64,000 nt of DNA. It comes from Dyella silvae (GTDB taxonomy: Bacteria > Pseudomonadota > Gammaproteobacteria > Xanthomonadales > Rhodanobacteraceae). A program made the position numbers and the translations under genes. Position 1 is the first letter of the stretch. Each line of letters begins with the position of its first letter. Under the pieces are notes generated by a model. That model worked only from the letters and a program-made list of their open reading frames with translations. It searched no databases and had not been told where the DNA came from. Where the stretch lies: NCBI RefSeq assembly GCF_026421305.1, contig NZ_JAPJBQ010000005.1, forward strand, positions 1 to 64,000, written 5' to 3'. This document shows positions 54,503 to 63,440 of the stretch, in pieces.

Positions 54503-56410
54503 TCAAACCAGCGTGGTGCGCGTCGTGCTCCACGCGGCCATCATCGCTTCGCGCAGTTGCTCCGGTGATACCGGCTTGTAGAGCACAGGGATACGCGCGG
54601 CCATGATTTCGCGGAGGCGGTCGCTGCGTGTTTCGCCAGTGATGAGCAGGCGAGGGAAGGGGGCGCTGCCGTCGTTCTGGTAGTGAAGATCCAGCGCAGC
54701 CAGCACGTCCAGGCCGCTTTCGCCGTCACGCAGCCGCAGGTCGGAAATCACGATATCGGGTGGCGTCGCCCATTCTTCGGCAGCCTGCAGCGCTTGCGCG
54801 CGGTCTTCCGCCACGGCCACCTCGCAGCCCCAGCTGCGCAGCAGGTAGCGGATCCCCGAGAGAATCGCCGGTTCGTCGTCGATCACCAGCACGCGCATAC
54901 CCGATACGTCGGGAGATACCTCGTCGGCCGATGCGTTGAACACCGGTTGCGGCGGCACTTCGGGCAGGTAGAAGCTGAACACGCTGCCACGTCCGGGGGT
55001 GGACTTCAGTTGCACCTGCGTATCGAGCAACTCGGCCAGTCGCTGCACCGTGGCCAATCCCAGGCCGAGCCCCCGGCGCCGGCCGGTGTCGTGCTCGTTC
55101 GTGCCGTGGCATTCCACGCGATAGAACTCGTCGAAGACGCGCGCCTGATGCTCGGGGGCGATGCCGGTGCCGGTATCCCACACGTCCACGCGCACGGTAC
55201 CGTCAGTGCGGTGTCGTGCCACCACCAGTACGCCGCCGCGATGGGTGTAGCGCAGTGCGTTGCTGACGAGGTTGTTGAGGATGCGTGCCAGCATGGTGCG
55301 GTCACTGCGCACCCATAGATGGGTGGCACGCATGATCAGGCGCAGCCCGTGCTGCTCGGCGATCATGCGGAAGTTGCGGCTGACTTCCTGGAAGATCTGG
55401 TCGAGCGGGAACTCGGTGATCTCAATCTGCATGGCGCCGGTTTCCAGGCGCGACAGGTCGAGCAGTTCGCTGAACAGGTGATCGAGCGCTTCCACGCATT
55501 CCTGAATATGCGCAATGCGATCCAGTCGTACCGGGTCGCGTTCGTCCTCGGCCAGCGAGGAGGAGAAGAGCGTCAGCGCGTACAGTGGTTGCCGCAGATC
55601 GTGTGAGGCGGCAGCCAGAAAGCGCGCCTTGGCGACGCTGGCCGCTTCCAGCGCGGCATTCTTGCGGGCCAGCTCCACGGTAGCCTGCTCGATCTCCTTT
55701 TCCATGCTGCGTTGTACGTCGAACAGCGCCATGGCGGCGCTGTTGAAGCCGCGTTGCAGTTCACCGATTTCGGTCTGATCGGTGACCTCCACCTCGACAT
55801 GGCGATCGCCGCGGCCCAGCTGATGCACGGCGGCTACCAGTCGTCGCAGCGGTGCGCTGATCCAGCGCGCGGACTGCCAGCCGATAATGGCGGCCACCAG
55901 CAGGCTCATGGCCAGCGCCGCCAGTGCGTTACGCAGGCTGGCGTGTTGCGCGTTGATGGCGTCGTTGAGACTCACGTCCACCATCACCGAGCCGAGCAGC
56001 GGATGTCCGGGCAGGTCGGGATCCACCACGTCGCGAACTACTGTGAGTGTTTCATTGCCGGTGGCGCCGCTGCGGCCGAGGTTGTCCGCGAGAATTTCGC
56101 CGTCGGCGGCGCGGATCTGCACACGGGCGACATGCGGAAGCTCCCCGATGGATTCGGCGATGCGCACCAGTTCGCGCCGCTGCATGTCGCGCAGTGGCAC
56201 CGTGGACACCGACGCAGCCTGAGTGGCGATGGCGTCGGCCGTGTTCTGCGCCATGTCGCGCAGGCTGGTCAATTGATGCTGGGTGAGGATGACGACCAGT
56301 AACGTGGCGGTCACCAGCGTAGGCACGATAGCGACCATGGCCAGTCGCTGCATCAGCGACGTGCGCCGCCACCACCGCACTGTGCGGGAGTTCGCCCCTG
56401 CACCCACCAT
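54503..56410 (-). CDS. Hybrid sensor histidine kinase/response regulator
   Basis: This 635-residue protein has an N-terminal membrane segment (about 20-45) and a periplasmic region (to about 165). A second segment (about 167-190, AALAMSLLVAAIIGW) leads to a HAMP domain, then a coiled coil, HisKA (ASHDLRQPLYALTLFSSSL), ATPase (NLVSNALRYTHRG, GLGLGLATVQRLAELL) and a receiver domain (about 510-630) with Asp in DIVISDLRLRDGESG. The RQPL H box matches the kinase at 47969. Its targets are unknown; the NarL-type regulator nearby is a candidate. Confidence 0.88.
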   Translation of the reverse strand: MVGAGANSRTVRWWRRTSLMQRLAMVAIVPTLVTATLLVVILTQHQLTSLRDMAQNTADAIATQAASVSTVPLRDMQRRELVRIAESIGELPHVARVQIRAADGEILADNLGRSGATGNETLTVVRDVVDPDLPGHPLLGSVMVDVSLNDAINAQHASLRNALAALAMSLLVAAIIGWQSARWISAPLRRLVAAVHQLGRGDRHVEVEVTDQTEIGELQRGFNSAAMALFDVQRSMEKEIEQATVELARKNAALEAASVAKARFLAAASHDLRQPLYALTLFSSSLAEDERDPVRLDRIAHIQECVEALDHLFSELLDLSRLETGAMQIEITEFPLDQIFQEVSRNFRMIAEQHGLRLIMRATHLWVRSDRTMLARILNNLVSNALRYTHRGGVLVVARHRTDGTVRVDVWDTGTGIAPEHQARVFDEFYRVECHGTNEHDTGRRRGLGLGLATVQRLAELLDTQVQLKSTPGRGSVFSFYLPEVPPQPVFNASADEVSPDVSGMRVLVIDDEPAILSGIRYLLRSWGCEVAVAEDRAQALQAAEEWATPPDIVISDLRLRDGESGLDVLAALDLHYQNDGSAPFPRLLITGETRSDRLREIMAARIPVLYKPVSPEQLREAMMAAWSTTRTTLV

Positions 56411-56592
56411 TGGCCTCGCCCCTTTCGACGCTCCCAGCGCCGCACGAAGGAGCCTAGCGCGATTTGCCCAACAGGGCAGCTAGTCCTTTGGTTAGGTCAT
56501 GAAGGAAACCGCATAACTGCACGTTTGCGTGTCACCCGCGTCTGACCCGCCTTCAGCCCCTGCAGTGCGCCGCGCGGGAACGACGAGCTTCC

Positions 56593-57327
56593 CTAGAGGT
56601 CAGGCTGACTCGGCTTGAGCGCCGCGGCCTGCCGCCGCCGGCGGGTCAGGCGCTCGACCAGCAGCGGCAGCAGGGCCAGCGCGGCGATGGCGCTGAGCGG
56701 CAACCACACCGACCGTTGCATCAGCAGTCCTACGCCGAAGTGACCGTTGCTCTGGGCCAGGGCCTCGCCCAGGCCAGCCCCGATCGATGTCTCGAAAATC
56801 AGCGATACCGTGCCGCCCAGCCAGCTCGCGCCCAGGAAGAGCCACAGCGGGCAACGCAACCACGCCAGCCCCACGGTAATCAGCCCAAAGGGCGCCACCG
56901 GCACAAAGCGCAGAAACATGGTGTACGCCACCGGGTGACGCTCGAAGCCGTGGTGCAGCTTGTCCACGATCGGCGGCGGGTGCTTGCTGCCGTCGCCAAA
57001 GGCATAGCGGCTGGCCAGGAACAGAATCAGCGTACCCAGCGTGAGCCCGATGGACGAATAGATGCTGCCTTCCAGCGCACCGAAGGCGAAACCGCCGGCC
57101 ATGATGATGACCACCGTGCCCGGAATACCCGTGGACATGGCGAGGGTGAGCAGGCCAATGAAGGCGAGCCGGCTCAGCCACGGCGCATCGTTGATCTGCT
57201 CATGCAGTTGGGCCTGGTGCCGCACCAGCTGCTCGGGATGCAGGCGGTCAAGCGCGCCTGAACTGAACAGGATGATGCCGGCCAGCACCAGCAGGATCAG
57301 TGGGAGGGCGGCGCGCAGGCGGCTCAA
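56593..57327 (-). CDS. VTT/TVP38 (DedA-like) family membrane protein
   Basis: This 244-residue inner-membrane protein is of the VTT/SNARE-associated family. Family motifs include MSTGIPGTVVIIMAGGFAFGALEGSIYSSIG and FLRFVPVAPFGLITVGLAWL. About five or six hydrophobic segments are seen. VTT proteins are implicated in lipid movement or membrane homeostasis; substrate unknown. It shares ATGA with the deaminase upstream and is the last gene of the glnS operon. Confidence 0.88.
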   Translation of the reverse strand: MSRLRAALPLILLVLAGIILFSSGALDRLHPEQLVRHQAQLHEQINDAPWLSRLAFIGLLTLAMSTGIPGTVVIIMAGGFAFGALEGSIYSSIGLTLGTLILFLASRYAFGDGSKHPPPIVDKLHHGFERHPVAYTMFLRFVPVAPFGLITVGLAWLRCPLWLFLGASWLGGTVSLIFETSIGAGLGEALAQSNGHFGVGLLMQRSVWLPLSAIAALALLPLLVERLTRRRRQAAALKPSQPDL

Positions 57328-57881
57328 TAGTGCTGCCCGCTCTGGCCGTAGGTCGTCAGTACGCTGCGTGCCTGCTCGCGCAGAATATCGCGACGCACGG
57401 TGATGCCACGGCGTTCAAGTTCGCCTGCCCAGTCGCTGGGCAGGGGGCCTTCGTCGAACTCGGTGAGTTCTTCCACATCCTCGGCACGCGCGCCGATCAG
57501 CAGCGCATCCACGCCCGCCCATACCGTTGCGCCATAGCACTGGCAGCACGGCTGCGCGCTGGTGGCGAGCGTGTAGTGACCGCCATCGGCATTGAGACGG
57601 AACGATGCAAGGCGCTGCTGCGCGCTCATGTACGCCATCATCTCGGCATGCGCCACCGAACAGGTTTGCGGCACCACGCGGTTTACGCCGACCGAGATCA
57701 CCCGGCCATGCGCATCGAACACAGCCGCGCCAAACGGGCCGCCGTGGTTATGTTCGATATTGCGGCGTGACAGCTCAATGGCCAAACCCACGCGCTCCTC
57801 GTCGGTGACGTAGCGCTTCTCGGTGTCGACCACGTCGCCGATCCACGGCGGCAGGGTCAGGTGAATCTGGAGACGCAGCAT
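57324..57881 (-). CDS. Nucleoside/guanine-type deaminase
   Basis: This 185-residue protein has the zinc deaminase motifs CSVAHAEMMAYMSAQ (HAE) and SAQPCCQCYGATVWAGVDALLIG (PCxxC). The length and the N-terminal RVGLAIELSRRNIEHNHGGPFGAAVFD match the guanine or cytidine deaminase-like group. The substrate is uncertain. It lies 24 bases downstream of glnS and overlaps the VTT gene by four bases. Confidence 0.85.
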   Translation of the reverse strand: MLRLQIHLTLPPWIGDVVDTEKRYVTDEERVGLAIELSRRNIEHNHGGPFGAAVFDAHGRVISVGVNRVVPQTCSVAHAEMMAYMSAQQRLASFRLNADGGHYTLATSAQPCCQCYGATVWAGVDALLIGARAEDVEELTEFDEGPLPSDWAGELERRGITVRRDILREQARSVLTTYGQSGQHY

Positions 57882-57905
57882 GTAACTCTCCCTGTGATGC
57901 CAGCG

Positions 57906-59675
57906 TCAGCCAGCCTGCTTCGCCCAGGCGTCACGCAACGTGACCGTTCGGTTAAACACTGGCGCGTCGGCCTTGTGATCCACGCGATCGGCGACGAAAT
58001 AGCCAAGGCGCTCGAACTGGAAACGCTGCTCGGGTTCCACATGGGCCGCTGCCGGTTCGAGCCACGCACGCACCACGCGCTTGGCGTCCGGGTTGATGTG
58101 CTCGATCCAGCTCTTGCCGTCGCTCTCGTCGTCCGGCGCTGCCACGTTGAACAGGCGGTCGTACACGCGCACTTCGGTCGCGACGCCGTGTTTGGCGCTC
58201 ACCCAGTGGATCGTGCCCTTCACCTTGCGATCGGCGCCCGGCATGCCCTGGCGCGATTCCAGATCCAGCGTGCAGCGCAGCTCGGTGACGTTGCCGTCGG
58301 CATCCTTCACCATCTCATCGCACTTCACGATACCCACGCCGCGCAGGCGCACTTCGCCTTCGGGCTTGAGACGATGGAAGCCCTTCGGCGGCACCTCGGC
58401 GAAATCCTCACGCTCGATCCACAACTCACGCGAGAACGGCACGCTGCGCGTACCAAAACTCTCGTCCTTGGGGTGGTTGGAGAACGTCAGCTGTTCTTCG
58501 TGGCCTTCCGGCAGGTTGGTGATGACGAGCTTCAGCGGATCGAGCACGGCCATGCGGCGCGGCGCGGTGGCGTCGAGGTCTTCGCGGATGCAGTTTTCGA
58601 GAATCGAGTAATCGATGATGCTGTTCTGCTTGCTCACGCCCAGGCGCTCGATCAACAGGCGCAGGCCACCCGGCGTGAAGCCGCGGCGGCGCAGGCCGCG
58701 CAGCGTGTTCATGCGCGGATCGTCCCAGCCATCCACCAGGTTCTCATTCACCAGCTGCGCGAGCTTGCGCTTGCTGGTGATGGAGTAGGACAGGTTGAGG
58801 CGCGAAAATTCGATCTGTCGCGGCTTGGCCGGCTCGGTGCGGAAACCGCCTTCGCGCAGGTGCTGCCACAGCTCCGGATGGTTCACCAGGTCGACCTTGT
58901 CGACGACCCAGTCGTACAACGGGCGGTGATCTTCGAATTCCAGGGTGCACAGCGAGTGCGTGATGCCTTCCAGCGCATCCGACAGCGCGTGCGCAAAGTC
59001 ATACATCGGGTAGATCGGCCACGCGTCACCGGTGTTCTGGTGCGCGATCTTGCGGATACGGTAGATCGCCGGGTCGCGCATGTTCATGTTGCCCGACGTC
59101 ATGTCGATCTTGGCGCGCAGCGTCTTGGCGCCGTCCTCGAATTCACCCGCACGCATGCGGCGGAACAGATCGAGATTATCTTCCACGCTGCGATCGCGGA
59201 ACGGCGAGTTGCGGCCCGGTTCGGTCAGTGTGCCGCGATAGGCCCGCATCTCGTCGGCGCTGAGGTCGTCCACGTAGGCCAGGCCGTCCTTGATCAGCTT
59301 GACCGCGGCGTCATAGAACACCTCGAAATAATCCGAGGCGTGGCGCAGGTCATGCCACTCATAACCCAGCCAGCGCACGTCGTCCTTGATGCCTTCGACA
59401 AACTCCGGGTCTTCCTTGCCGGGGTTGGTGTCGTCCAGGCGCAGGTTGCACCAGCCGGTGAACTCGCGGGCAATGCCGAAGTTCAGGCAGATCGCCTTGG
59501 CGTGGCCGATATGCAGGTACCCGTTGGGCTCGGGGGGAAAGCGCGTGCGGATGGCGTGATGCTTACCGGTGGCCAGGTCCTCGCGGATGATCTGGCGGAT
59601 GAAGTCGCGTTGGCCCTCAGCCTGCGGGGTGGCGGGCGAGGCGATGGGTTCAACGGCGGCGTTTTCGGTGGACAT
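57906..59675 (-). CDS. glnS: Glutaminyl-tRNA synthetase
   Basis: This 589-residue class I synthetase charges tRNA-Gln. The HIGH motif is in [16 protein letters not shown], the KMSKS loop reads [13 protein letters not shown], and the C-terminal anticodon-binding beta-barrels are intact (to about residue 560). ATG 59675 (MSTENAAVE) is chosen because an upstream ATG at 59714 adds residues not typical of the family. It heads a three-gene operon. Confidence 0.96.
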   Translation of the reverse strand: MSTENAAVEPIASPATPQAEGQRDFIRQIIREDLATGKHHAIRTRFPPEPNGYLHIGHAKAICLNFGIAREFTGWCNLRLDDTNPGKEDPEFVEGIKDDVRWLGYEWHDLRHASDYFEVFYDAAVKLIKDGLAYVDDLSADEMRAYRGTLTEPGRNSPFRDRSVEDNLDLFRRMRAGEFEDGAKTLRAKIDMTSGNMNMRDPAIYRIRKIAHQNTGDAWPIYPMYDFAHALSDALEGITHSLCTLEFEDHRPLYDWVVDKVDLVNHPELWQHLREGGFRTEPAKPRQIEFSRLNLSYSITSKRKLAQLVNENLVDGWDDPRMNTLRGLRRRGFTPGGLRLLIERLGVSKQNSIIDYSILENCIREDLDATAPRRMAVLDPLKLVITNLPEGHEEQLTFSNHPKDESFGTRSVPFSRELWIEREDFAEVPPKGFHRLKPEGEVRLRGVGIVKCDEMVKDADGNVTELRCTLDLESRQGMPGADRKVKGTIHWVSAKHGVATEVRVYDRLFNVAAPDDESDGKSWIEHINPDAKRVVRAWLEPAAAHVEPEQRFQFERLGYFVADRVDHKADAPVFNRTVTLRDAWAKQAG

Positions 59676-59839
59676 CGGGGATCGAAGCTCGTACGCGGTG
59701 GCGGAAACCACCAAGTTTACCTTGTCCCTAGGTGGGGGTGTTTTGTCGGGTTTTCAGCCTGTGGTGGAGTGGCTCAGGGGGCGGTGTTTTGGGTGCTGGC
59801 GCCGATGAGGGCTGGAAACCTGGGGGTGCACGCTCTTAG

Positions 59840-60210
59840 CTCCCTCTCCCCTGCGGGGAGAGGGTTGGGGTGAGGGGCGGGTGCTCGCGGTGGCGTTTCT
59901 ATCCCTCACCCTCGTTCTTTCGCCCTTTTTGACGGTGCGGCGACCTGGCTCGCCTGCGGCGGGCTTCCGCCCTCCTGCCGGAGGCCGGGTCACTTCTCTT
60001 TGCGTGGCCAAAGAGAAGTAACCAAGAGAAAGGCCACCCCGATGGCGCGCCTTCCGGGCTTGCAGCCCGGAAGGTACGCGGGCGGGTTACGGGGTTTTTC
60101 GACAGGGCTTCCTGCCCTGACGAAAAACTGGCCGGCATCCATGCCGGCCACCCTGCGGGCTATTCCTCCACCCGCCCGCCGCGCCATAGGGGCCCGGAGG
60201 TCAAGAGCGA
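59840..60210. repeat. Dispersed multi-hairpin repeat, copy C forward half
   Basis: Nearly identical to 12472-12840. Hairpins include GC-rich CTCCCCTGCGGGGAG (about 59844-59862), CCTCC/GGAGG near 59970-59983 (GTCC/GGAC in copy B), ACTTCTCTTT/AAAGAGAAGT (59992-60001/60010-60019), CTTCCGGGCT/AGCCCGGAAG near 60050-60073 and TGGCCGGCAT/ATGCCGGCCA near 60129-60150. It follows the glnS start after a 164-bp gene-free spacer. Confidence 0.88.
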
Positions 60211-60327
60211 AGAGCGGCGCGCGACGCGCGCCAGAAGCCAAGTGCAGAGCGGAGGCCAAAGCCAAAGCCAAAGGGCATCGAGGCATACCTGCGCGTGGAA
60301 CATGGACACGGCTTCGCCCGGTGCGAT

Positions 60328-60716
60328 GTGCAGCGAAGCTGCACGAGCCTGAAGCTTTTGATCTGAGGGGCCCCTGTGCGGCGGTGAGGGTTGGACGAAC
60401 AGGCCCGCAGGGGGATCGGCATGGATGCCGATCCCTTTTCGTCAGGGCAGGAAGCCCTGTCGAAAAGCCCGGCCAACCCTCACGGACTTGCCGGGCTATC
60501 AGCCCGGCAAGCGCCAAGCGGGGTGCTCTTTCTTTTGGTTACTTTTCTTTGAGCACGCAAAGAAAAGTGACCCGGCGATCGGCAGATCGTCGGAAGCCCG
60601 CCGCAGGCGAGCCAGGTCGCGGCAGCGCTACGTCAGCGCCAAAGAAGATAGAAACGTTACCGCGAGCACCCGCCCCTCACCCCAGCCCTCTCCCCGGAGG
60701 GGAGAGGGAGCTAAAA
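60328..60716. repeat. Dispersed multi-hairpin repeat, copy C reverse half
   Basis: The reverse-orientation unit has stems GTGCAGC/GCTGCAC (60328-60334/60338-60344), GGATCGGCAT/ATGCCGATCC (60413-60422/60425-60434), GCCGGGCT/AGCCCGGC near 60489-60507, ACTTTTCTTT/AAAGAAAAGT (60541-60550/60559-60568), CGATC/GATCG (60576-60580/60585-60589) and the closing GC-rich hairpin near 60685-60710. Several of these stems differ from copies A and B by paired changes. Confidence 0.9.
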
Positions 60717-60823
60717 GCGGGCGCGGCGATTCACGAGGATGAACGGTGAAAACCCACCATCCCATCACCCCAGACCAAGCAAAAAACTTGCCCCACCACC
60801 CCCACAGCGCTAGCGTGTCCTCC

Positions 60824-61102
60824 ATGCGCATCGCCTACCGAGCCGAAAGCCTGATCGACGCCCATCTGGTGAAAGACGCCCTTGAGCGCGCCGAGATTCC
60901 GGCGTTCATCTCTGGCGAATACCTCACCGGTGCCGTAGGGCAGCTGCCTGCGCTCGATTACGTGGCTGTGCTCGTGCCGGAGGCCAGCCTCCCGGCAGCC
61001 GAGCAGGTGGTGCGTGAGGTCGAGCAAGGGCTGCAAGACGCCCGCCTCGCGCTGAGCGACCCCGACGAAGATCCCGACGCACCGCTGCCTGCTTTTTGCT
61101 GA
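60824..61102 (+). CDS. DUF2007 family protein
   Basis: This 92-residue protein matches the DUF2007 pattern (MRIAYRAESLIDAHLVKDALERAEIPAFISGEYL), a small alpha/beta fold called putative signal transducer. The role is unknown. ATG 60824 gives the family N-terminus; an ATG at 60746 would lie close to the repeat. It is 84 bp upstream of apt. Confidence 0.82.
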   Translation: MRIAYRAESLIDAHLVKDALERAEIPAFISGEYLTGAVGQLPALDYVAVLVPEASLPAAEQVVREVEQGLQDARLALSDPDEDPDAPLPAFC

Positions 61103-61186
61103 GCGCTCAATCGGTAGGTGTTCCCTTACCGATGATTCGACGCCTGGGCGGTATCCTGCCCTGCGCGCAGACAACGGAGCTCACCT

Positions 61187-61717
61187 TTGGAAACGACCCT
61201 GCAACAGATTCAATCGCTCATTCGCGCCGTGCCTGACTTTCCGAAGCCGGGTGTGGTGTTTCGCGACATCACGCCTTTGCTGGCCGACGCAGGCGGCTTT
61301 GCCCGTTGCATCGACGCGCTGGCCGAGCCCTGGCAGGGCAGCGGCGTGCAGGCGGTATGCGGTATCGAATCGCGTGGCTTCATTTTTGGGGCGGCGCTTG
61401 CGCAGAAGCTGCACGCGGGCTTTGTGCCGTTGCGCAAACCCAAAAAGCTGCCGCCGCCGGTGGTGTCAGTGGATTACGAACTCGAATACGGTACCGACCG
61501 TCTGGAAGCGCGCACCGATGCACTGCGCCCCAGTGAAAGAGTGTTGATCGTGGACGATGTGTTGGCGACCGGCGGCACGCTGGCCGCAGCGCGTGCGCTG
61601 GTGGCGAAGCTGGGAGGAGAGCTCGTCGGCGCCAGTGTGGTGATGGAGCTGGCAGCTCTGCAGGGCCGCTCGCGCTGGCAGGAAGGCGCGCCTCTGCACG
61701 CACTTCTGCGTTACTGA
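61187..61717 (+). CDS. apt: Adenine phosphoribosyltransferase
   Basis: This 176-residue enzyme salvages adenine by joining it to PRPP to form AMP. It has [15 protein letters not shown] at the N-terminus, [13 protein letters not shown] and the PRPP motif [14 protein letters not shown]. The start is TTG 61187 with GGAG seven bases upstream. Confidence 0.95.
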   Translation: METTLQQIQSLIRAVPDFPKPGVVFRDITPLLADAGGFARCIDALAEPWQGSGVQAVCGIESRGFIFGAALAQKLHAGFVPLRKPKKLPPPVVSVDYELEYGTDRLEARTDALRPSERVLIVDDVLATGGTLAAARALVAKLGGELVGASVVMELAALQGRSRWQEGAPLHALLRY

Positions 61718-61730
61718 TGTTGCAGGTGGC

Positions 61731-62330
61731 TCACGGCGACGCGGGTCCGATGCTTTCGACGTAGACGAGTTCACAGGCGCCGTTGCCGGTGTCTTCGCGA
61801 GTCATCGAGGTATGCCAGCGCCAGCCACCCGGGCGGCTGGCATCGACCAGAAAACCTTCGAGGTGGATAACCTCGCCCGGTCGCACCTTGTCCAGCTCGC
61901 GCCGTACGAGCGGGTCGGCAGGAATCATGTGCATGTTGGCGCTGGATGTTTCGATCTCGCGGCGCGGAATCGGAAAGTGATCCACATGCCAGTGATAGAA
62001 GCGGTTCTCCTGGCTGATATCGACTTGCTTCAGGATCTGGCTGTCCGACATGCGGCCCCAGCCGAGCGCGAGATCTACGGGCGCGAGCGCGGCGCCGGCA
62101 TCAAAGCGGTAGTCCTCGCGCGAAAGCACGCGCGCGGTCAGCTCGAAACGGGCACGCGTGACCAGCGTGGTGTCGCCACGTTGCATCGTGGCGCCGTCGG
62201 TAAGGTCGATCTGCGTGGGCGCATCCGGCGCCAGCACACCGGGTGACGGTGTCAACGGACGATGGTGCCACCAGTGCGTTGCGCCCAGCCCGCATACCAG
62301 TAACAGACAGATCAGTACCCAACGTGGCAT
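61731..62330 (-). CDS. Conserved membrane-anchored protein of unknown function
   Basis: This 199-residue protein has an N-terminal hydrophobic segment (WVLICLLLVCGLGA) that may be an uncleaved anchor. The conserved core is LGWGRMSDSQILKQVDISQENRFYHW, then SANMHMIPADPLVRRELDKVRPGEVIHLEGFLVD and WHTSMTREDTGNGACELVYVE. I recall similar sequences in other proteobacteria but no function. It starts six bases after the oxyR stop and is thus probably cotranscribed with oxyR. It converges on apt. Confidence 0.75.
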   Translation of the reverse strand: MPRWVLICLLLVCGLGATHWWHHRPLTPSPGVLAPDAPTQIDLTDGATMQRGDTTLVTRARFELTARVLSREDYRFDAGAALAPVDLALGWGRMSDSQILKQVDISQENRFYHWHVDHFPIPRREIETSSANMHMIPADPLVRRELDKVRPGEVIHLEGFLVDASRPGGWRWHTSMTREDTGNGACELVYVESIGPASP

Positions 62331-62336
62331 GGTGAT

Positions 62337-63281
62337 TTAGCGCCCCGTCTGCCTGGTGGCCTTGGTTTCGGAAATATCTGGCTGCAGCAAGCCGGCCGGA
62401 AGGTCGCGGATCACTTCGGCAAAACGCTTGAGGAAGGATGTCATCGACGAACTCTTGCGCCACGCCAGCGCAATGCGCCGGCTTGGCGGGTGCCCGGCAA
62501 ATTCCAGCAGGTGCACGTTGTCGGTACGCGCCACCGGCGGCTTGATAGCCAGCGTCGGCAACAGGGTGATGCCGACGTTGGCCGCCACCATCTGGCGCAG
62601 CGTTTCCAGGCTGGTGGCGCGGAAGCCAGAGCGCTCGCCAGCGCCTGCAAGCTGACACACTTCCAGAGCCTGATCGCGCATGCAGTGACCATCTTCCAGC
62701 AGCAGCAGACTTTCGTCTTCGAGATCAGCAAGCTTGAGCCGCTTTTGCTTGTGCGCCAGCGGATGGCTTTCCGGCACCGCGAGCACAAAGGGCTCCTCGA
62801 ACAGAAACTCCGTGTGCAGGCTGTCTTCGTGCAGGGGCAGGGCGAGAATGCCTACGTCCAGCGAGCCTTCGCGCAGCATGCGGATCACGTGCTCGGTCTT
62901 CTCTTCGACCAACAGCAGCTCCAGCCGCGGAAAATGCTTGCGCACCAGCGGCACCAGATGAGGCAACAGGTAAGGGCCCAGCGTAGGGAAGATGCCCAGG
63001 CGCAGCGTGCCCGATTCGGGGTCGCGCGTTCGTTGCGCAATCGCCTTGATCTCGTCGATTTCCGACAGCACGCCACGTGCGCGGCGGGCGATCTCGCGGC
63101 CGGTTTCAGTCAGCAGCACTTTGCGCGGCGTGCGCTCCACCAGCGCAACGCCCAGTTCGTCTTCCAGCTTCTTGATCTGGGTGGACAAGGTTGGCTGACT
63201 GACAAAGCTCGCCTCGGCGGCACGGCCGAAATGGCGGTGTTCGGCGAGGGCGACGAGGTAGTGCAGGTCACGCAGGTTCAT
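62337..63281 (-). CDS. oxyR: Peroxide-sensing regulator OxyR
   Basis: This 314-residue LysR-type activator responds to hydrogen peroxide. The winged helix contains FGRAAEASFVSQPTLSTQIKKLEDELG. The redox cysteines are Cys200 and Cys209 in LLLLEDGHCMRDQALEVCQLAG, nine residues apart as in E. coli (Cys199/Cys208). A near-perfect OxyR half-site lies 24 bases upstream of the start. Confidence 0.95.
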   Translation of the reverse strand: MNLRDLHYLVALAEHRHFGRAAEASFVSQPTLSTQIKKLEDELGVALVERTPRKVLLTETGREIARRARGVLSEIDEIKAIAQRTRDPESGTLRLGIFPTLGPYLLPHLVPLVRKHFPRLELLLVEEKTEHVIRMLREGSLDVGILALPLHEDSLHTEFLFEEPFVLAVPESHPLAHKQKRLKLADLEDESLLLLEDGHCMRDQALEVCQLAGAGERSGFRATSLETLRQMVAANVGITLLPTLAIKPPVARTDNVHLLEFAGHPPSRRIALAWRKSSSMTSFLKRFAEVIRDLPAGLLQPDISETKATRQTGR

Positions 63282-63304
63282 GGGGAACGTACTCCCGCTC
63301 TCTG

Positions 63305-63319
63305 ATAGCTAACATCTAT
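63305..63319. promoter_or_regulatory. OxyR binding half-site
   Basis: ATAGCTAACATCTAT fits the OxyR consensus ATAGntnnnanCTAT exactly. It is 24 bases upstream of the oxyR start, so autoregulation is likely. A second half-site 22 bases further on (near 63327) is weak. Confidence 0.75.
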
Positions 63320-63387
63320 GATATTGGCGGTTGTCATCGTTTTGGGCAATGGCGCGTGAGTGAGCGCGTCCAGTTTCCCTAAGTGCA

Positions 63388-63418
63388 AAAAAAAAGCCCC
63401 GGCTCGCACCGGGGCTCA
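63388..63418 (-). terminator. Terminator of the TonB-dependent receptor gene
   Basis: On the minus strand, AGCCCCGG/CCGGGGCT with a five-base loop is followed by a run of nine T. It lies 23 bases past the receptor stop. Confidence 0.9.
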
Positions 63419-63440
63419 GATAGAACAACGGTTGCTCCGC

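Noticed and set aside
57861-59873. Plus-strand frame of 670 residues over glnS
   Set aside because: It is the shadow of glnS and runs into the repeat at its end; no motifs support it.
60211-60327. Short AAAGCC tandem stretch considered as CRISPR-like or a satellite
   Set aside because: Only about three imperfect six-base units are present and there are no spacers. No CRISPR array is seen anywhere in the window.
60000-60749. 249-residue frame across repeat copy C
   Set aside because: Same reason as for copy B: repeat-derived, Arg/Ala-rich and not conserved as protein.
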